Origin: PVC group bacterium
GTDB taxonomy: Bacteria; Verrucomicrobiota; Kiritimatiellia; UBA8416
Reading direction: 5' to 3'
DNA: 7,831 nt
Assembly (NCBI GenBank): GCA_003567805.1
Contig: PWYP01000144.1
Span: 1 to 7,831, forward strand
Below are positions 5,283 through 7,831 of the stretch, piece by piece (positions within the stretch are counted from its first letter, which is position 1; the number at the start of each line of letters is the position of its first letter). Position numbers and translations under genes: made by a program. Below the pieces are notes generated by a model. The model ran no database searches. It worked only from the letters and a program-made list of their open reading frames with translations, and had not been told where the DNA came from.

Positions 5283-6968
5283 ATGAACGTAGGTGAGGTA
5301 ATCGTCGATTATTTGGAAGCGGCGGGCGTAGAGACCGCCTTTGGTGGATCTGGTCAGTCGGACTCCGATATTTTGTTTGCGCTTAAGGAATCCAAAAAGA
5401 TCAAAACGGTGATTATTCGCAATGAGCAGGCGGCATCGTTCATGGCTTGCGGGTATGGTATGTTTCGGAGTGACAAGCTAGGCGTTTGTTTTTCAACGGC
5501 GGGTCCGGGTGCGGTCAATATGCTTTCGGGTCTTTGTGTTGCGTATTCAGATTCTTTGCCGGTTCTGGCGATGTCGGCCTATACGCCAAAAGCGTATCGT
5601 GGCAAGGGGGATCTGGGGGAAACTTCCGGCGAGCACCGCACGCCGAACGGGCAGCAGATCTTTTCGGCTGCGACCAAGAAGTCCTTTGTGCTGGAGCGCG
5701 TGGAGGATACTTGCGATATCATGGAAGAGGCCATCAATCTTGCGTTTGAAGGCAGGCCCGGTCCGGTTAATTTGCATTTCGACTATTCCATCATGCGTGA
5801 AGATGTGACAAACTACCGTCCTTTGAAGCTTGAGATCGCACCTGTTGCTGCATTGGAAAAGACGATTGAGCAGTTTGCCGATGCGTTGGCTTCTGATCTG
5901 AACGCCGGGAAAAAGATGCTGGCACTTCTGGGGTATGGATGTGTTCGTAGCCAGGCCGAGCCGGAGTTGCTTGCCTTGCTAGAGAGATACCAGATTCCGT
6001 TCATGACCACCATGGATGCAAAAGGCGTTCTGCCGGAGAATCATCCGCTTTGCGTGGGCATGACCGGCGTTTCCGGTGATCCGGGTGCTAAGCAGTATTT
6101 GAAGGATGCGGATACGGTTCTGGCCATCGGCAACTCTTTTGCCAAGTGGTCGACGTGGATGTTTCGCAAGGATCTCTTCGACAAGAAGACCTTGATGCAG
6201 ATCAATATCGACAAAAAAGATATGGGCAAGACGTACAAGCCTGACTATACGATGGTCTCTGATGCGAAGCCTGCGGTCGCCGCCTTGCTCGATGCGCTCG
6301 AAAAACGAAACCCATCTCCCTGTGTTACTATGCCTGAAAATGTCGAACGTCATGCGCAGGCAATCATCGCTTACGATGGCGACAAGGTGCACCCCGGTAT
6401 GCTGGTGCAGGAAATATCCAGATTATCGCCGGATCGCAGCATTATTCTGGGAGATGCGGGTGCACATATGCTTTGGCTGCATGCTTTTCTTTCACTGGAG
6501 CGCGGCCAGATCTATCAGAACCCAGGAAGCTTCGGTCCGATGGCGGCGAATGTAAATGCTTCGATGGGCGTGCAGTGCGCTTGTCCGGATCGGCAAGTTA
6601 TTATGGCATGTGGCGATGGGGATTACCAGATGGCAGGATTTGAGCTGGTGACGGCTGTGGAGAACAATATCCCCGTTGTTTGGATCATCTTTAACAACGG
6701 CGAATTCAATGTCATTAAAATGTTCCAGTTGCGTGTACGCGAGGCGGAAGTATACAACCATTTTCTGAATCCAGATTATGTCAAGTATGCGGAAGCTTGC
6801 GGTGCTGCCGGATATCGCGTTGAAAAAATCGAGGATTTCGAGCCTGCGTTTCGAGCGGCATTGGCCTTGGGGAAACCGGCACTCATCGATGTCGTTGTCG
6901 ATGGTGAGGTGTATCCTCCCTTCCAGGCTTTTGATGATATCACCCCTTACGATGACACGAAGGCATGA
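5283..6968 (+). CDS. ThDP-dependent enzyme of the acetolactate synthase superfamily
   Basis: The 561-residue protein has the PYR, central and PP domains of ThDP enzymes such as acetolactate synthase, benzoylformate decarboxylase and related 2-oxoacid enzymes. The start MNVGEVIVDYLEAAGV is typical. Glu48 in RNEQAASF is the conserved glutamate that activates the cofactor. STAGPGAVN and the following AYSDSLPVLAMSA resemble acetolactate synthase. The central domain is present (about 190-350). The ThDP/Mg2+ motif is Gly444-Asp-Gly446 through Asn471-Asn472. The loop after strand 1, FGGSGQSDSD, departs from the usual GxPG form. The enzyme probably cleaves or joins a carbon-carbon bond next to a carbonyl in the cytoplasm, by decarboxylation or acyloin-type chemistry. 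No small regulatory subunit gene or other branched-chain amino-acid gene is next to it, so biosynthetic acetolactate synthase is unlikely. It shares its stop with the next start through an ATGA overlap. The substrate is not known. Confidence 0.9.
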   Translation: MNVGEVIVDYLEAAGVETAFGGSGQSDSDILFALKESKKIKTVIIRNEQAASFMACGYGMFRSDKLGVCFSTAGPGAVNMLSGLCVAYSDSLPVLAMSAYTPKAYRGKGDLGETSGEHRTPNGQQIFSAATKKSFVLERVEDTCDIMEEAINLAFEGRPGPVNLHFDYSIMREDVTNYRPLKLEIAPVAALEKTIEQFADALASDLNAGKKMLALLGYGCVRSQAEPELLALLERYQIPFMTTMDAKGVLPENHPLCVGMTGVSGDPGAKQYLKDADTVLAIGNSFAKWSTWMFRKDLFDKKTLMQINIDKKDMGKTYKPDYTMVSDAKPAVAALLDALEKRNPSPCVTMPENVERHAQAIIAYDGDKVHPGMLVQEISRLSPDRSIILGDAGAHMLWLHAFLSLERGQIYQNPGSFGPMAANVNASMGVQCACPDRQVIMACGDGDYQMAGFELVTAVENNIPVVWIIFNNGEFNVIKMFQLRVREAEVYNHFLNPDYVKYAEACGAAGYRVEKIEDFEPAFRAALALGKPALIDVVVDGEVYPPFQAFDDITPYDDTKA

Positions 6969-7564
6969 GCACTATGGATTCTGATAAACGCATGAAACAA
7001 AGGTTTTGGTTGATGCAGTTGCTCGGTATCGTCATGTTCATTGTTGGAGTCATGGCTTGTTACGGGGGTGCGCGCGGTGGGGCACCGTGGATGGGTCCAT
7101 TGGTTGTCTCCATTATCGTGGGAGTAGACTTCGCGCTCAGTGCCAAGAATCGGGTTGCGAAAGCGAAGCTGCTTGCTGCTGTCATTCTGCTGGGGTTTTT
7201 GGCCGAAAGCGCATTGATTACCCTGTCGCTTTATACGCCGAGCCCCGCATCGCGGTGGGTGATGCCTGTGCCGCTGAGTCCGTTGTGGATCCTGGCTTTG
7301 TGGCTTAACTTCGGCACGCGCATCCCGTCCTATCTGCTTTTCTTACGAGGGCGGCATTTGATTAATGCTACGATCGGTTTTGTTTTTGCTTTTCTGATAT
7401 TCCGTTCCGCTGCGCGGATGGGCGTGCTGGAACTTCATCACGGTCTGTTGGGCTTTACTGGTATTGCCGTGGTCTGGGCGATTCTGGTTCCAGTTCTTTA
7501 TCAGTTAGGTGCGCATTGGTTGATGCCTGCAAACATACAAAAGGAGTCCGGTGGTGAAGCGTAA
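6965..7564 (+). CDS. Six-helix inner-membrane protein, DUF2878-like
   Basis: The 199-residue protein is strongly hydrophobic. Likely membrane helices are at about 16-33, 41-58, 69-90, 103-120, 132-150 and 161-183, with a short charged N-terminus (KRMKQR). The PLWILALWLNFGTR-like segment near 106-119 and the overall length resemble DUF2878, a family without an established function; this assignment rests on recalled pattern only. ATG 6965 overlaps the ThDP gene stop as ATGA, which points to translational coupling. An in-frame ATG at 6974 is a possible later start. Its last 11 bases overlap the lipoprotein-like gene that follows. It could be a transporter or membrane accessory factor, but no transport motif is visible. 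Confidence 0.8.
   Translation: MSTMDSDKRMKQRFWLMQLLGIVMFIVGVMACYGGARGGAPWMGPLVVSIIVGVDFALSAKNRVAKAKLLAAVILLGFLAESALITLSLYTPSPASRWVMPVPLSPLWILALWLNFGTRIPSYLLFLRGRHLINATIGFVFAFLIFRSAARMGVLELHHGLLGFTGIAVVWAILVPVLYQLGAHWLMPANIQKESGGEA
7541..7546 (+). promoter_or_regulatory. Ribosome binding site for the lipoprotein-like gene
   Basis: AAGGAG lies inside the end of the membrane-protein gene. It is seven bases before GTG 7554 and four before GTG 7551, so 7554 is the better start. Confidence 0.65.
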
Positions 7565-7831
7565 GATTGTGCAGATCGTAAAGGTGTTGTGTGTTGCCGT
7601 TTTGGCTTGTTCTGGTTTGTCTTGTGCCGGAACGCGCACCGGCATGGTGGCGGATGCGGTGGTTGGGGATGATTTCGATGCCCCCGAACTCATTTTTGTT
7701 CCATCAGGCGTATTCGACATGGGGCAAGTTCTCGACAATGGTATGCGGCTGGGGTATCCCGTTTTCCGTGCGATGATTACGCAGCCATTCTATATGGGCA
7801 AGTACGAGGTAACGAACCAGCAGTATTGCGA
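7554..7831 (+). CDS. Lipoprotein-like protein with the start of an FGE/SUMF1-type domain (partial)
   Basis: From GTG 7554 the frame is open for 92 codons to the window edge. The N-terminus is a lipoprotein-type signal: basic residues (KRK), a hydrophobic stretch (about 5-18) and a lipobox-like VLAC with Cys19; Cys24 is a weaker alternative. The mature part contains LIFVPSGVFDMGQ (46-58) and PFYMGKYEVTNQQYC (78-92). These match the opening of the FGE-sulfatase/SUMF1 domain, whose usual pattern is a V-P-x-G-x-F-x-M-G strand followed by F-x-x-x-K-Y-E-V-T-N. True formylglycine-generating enzymes modify sulfatases, but many bacterial proteins with this domain lack that activity. The copper-binding cysteines of the true enzymes lie beyond the edge, so activity cannot be judged. 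The protein is probably anchored in the cell envelope. The start overlaps the membrane-protein gene by 11 bases, suggesting co-expression. A GTG at 7551 is an alternative start. Confidence 0.85.
   Translation, partial: MKRKIVQIVKVLCVAVLACSGLSCAGTRTGMVADAVVGDDFDAPELIFVPSGVFDMGQVLDNGMRLGYPVFRAMITQPFYMGKYEVTNQQYC

Noticed and set aside
5283..6968. Biosynthetic acetolactate synthase (ilvB/ilvI)
   Set aside because: The superfamily fits, but no small subunit or other ilv/leu gene is adjacent and the N-terminal glycine loop differs, so the specific name is not supported.
1..7831. tRNA, rRNA, CRISPR array, insertion sequence or prophage content
   Set aside because: No repeated spacer pattern, transposase, integrase, cloverleaf-like region or rRNA-like sequence was seen; the window is almost fully covered by metabolic genes.

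Overview
The window holds eight genes, all on the + strand and closely packed, plus the tail of a possible ninth at the left edge. It looks like part of one or two bacterial operons from a Gram-negative-type organism with a roughly balanced GC content. Shine-Dalgarno sequences are clear, several gene junctions overlap by a few bases, and the last gene has a lipoprotein-type signal sequence. A 4Fe-4S ferredoxin-nitroreductase fusion, a ThDP enzyme and a FadN-type beta-oxidation enzyme together suggest an anaerobic or facultative lifestyle. An FGE/SUMF1-like lipoprotein would fit groups such as Desulfobacterota or the Kiritimatiellota/Lentisphaerota lineage, but the sequence alone does not settle the phylum.

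Left part (1-2868): a small single-domain cupin (63-395) is followed by a long FadN-like fusion (about 409-2868) of 3-hydroxyacyl-CoA dehydrogenase and enoyl-CoA hydratase. All the catalytic residues I can place are present in the fusion, so it should perform the hydration and NAD-dependent oxidation steps of acyl-CoA beta-oxidation. No thiolase or acyl-CoA dehydrogenase is visible; these may lie outside the window.

Middle part (2974-6968): after a 105-base gap, the largest in the window, a second block begins with a very strong ribosome binding site. It encodes two unlike DJ-1/PfpI-superfamily proteins (251 and 188 residues), a protein with two 4Fe-4S clusters joined to an FMN nitroreductase domain (298 residues), and a ThDP-dependent enzyme of the acetolactate synthase superfamily (561 residues). 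This set suggests carbonyl or 2-oxoacid chemistry combined with a ferredoxin-like reduction step. The substrate cannot be read from the sequence, and I do not recognise the set as a described pathway.

Right part (6965-7831): a six-helix membrane protein resembling DUF2878 is joined to the ThDP gene by an ATGA overlap. It overlaps the start of a lipoprotein-like gene whose mature part begins an FGE/SUMF1-type domain and runs off the window.

The most unexpected non-coding signal is a 16-bp, 15/16-matched inverted repeat with a 3-base loop inside the second DJ-1/PfpI gene (3808-3842). A smaller perfect hairpin (365-381) covers the end of the cupin gene. No tRNA, rRNA, CRISPR array, insertion sequence or convincing terminator was seen.
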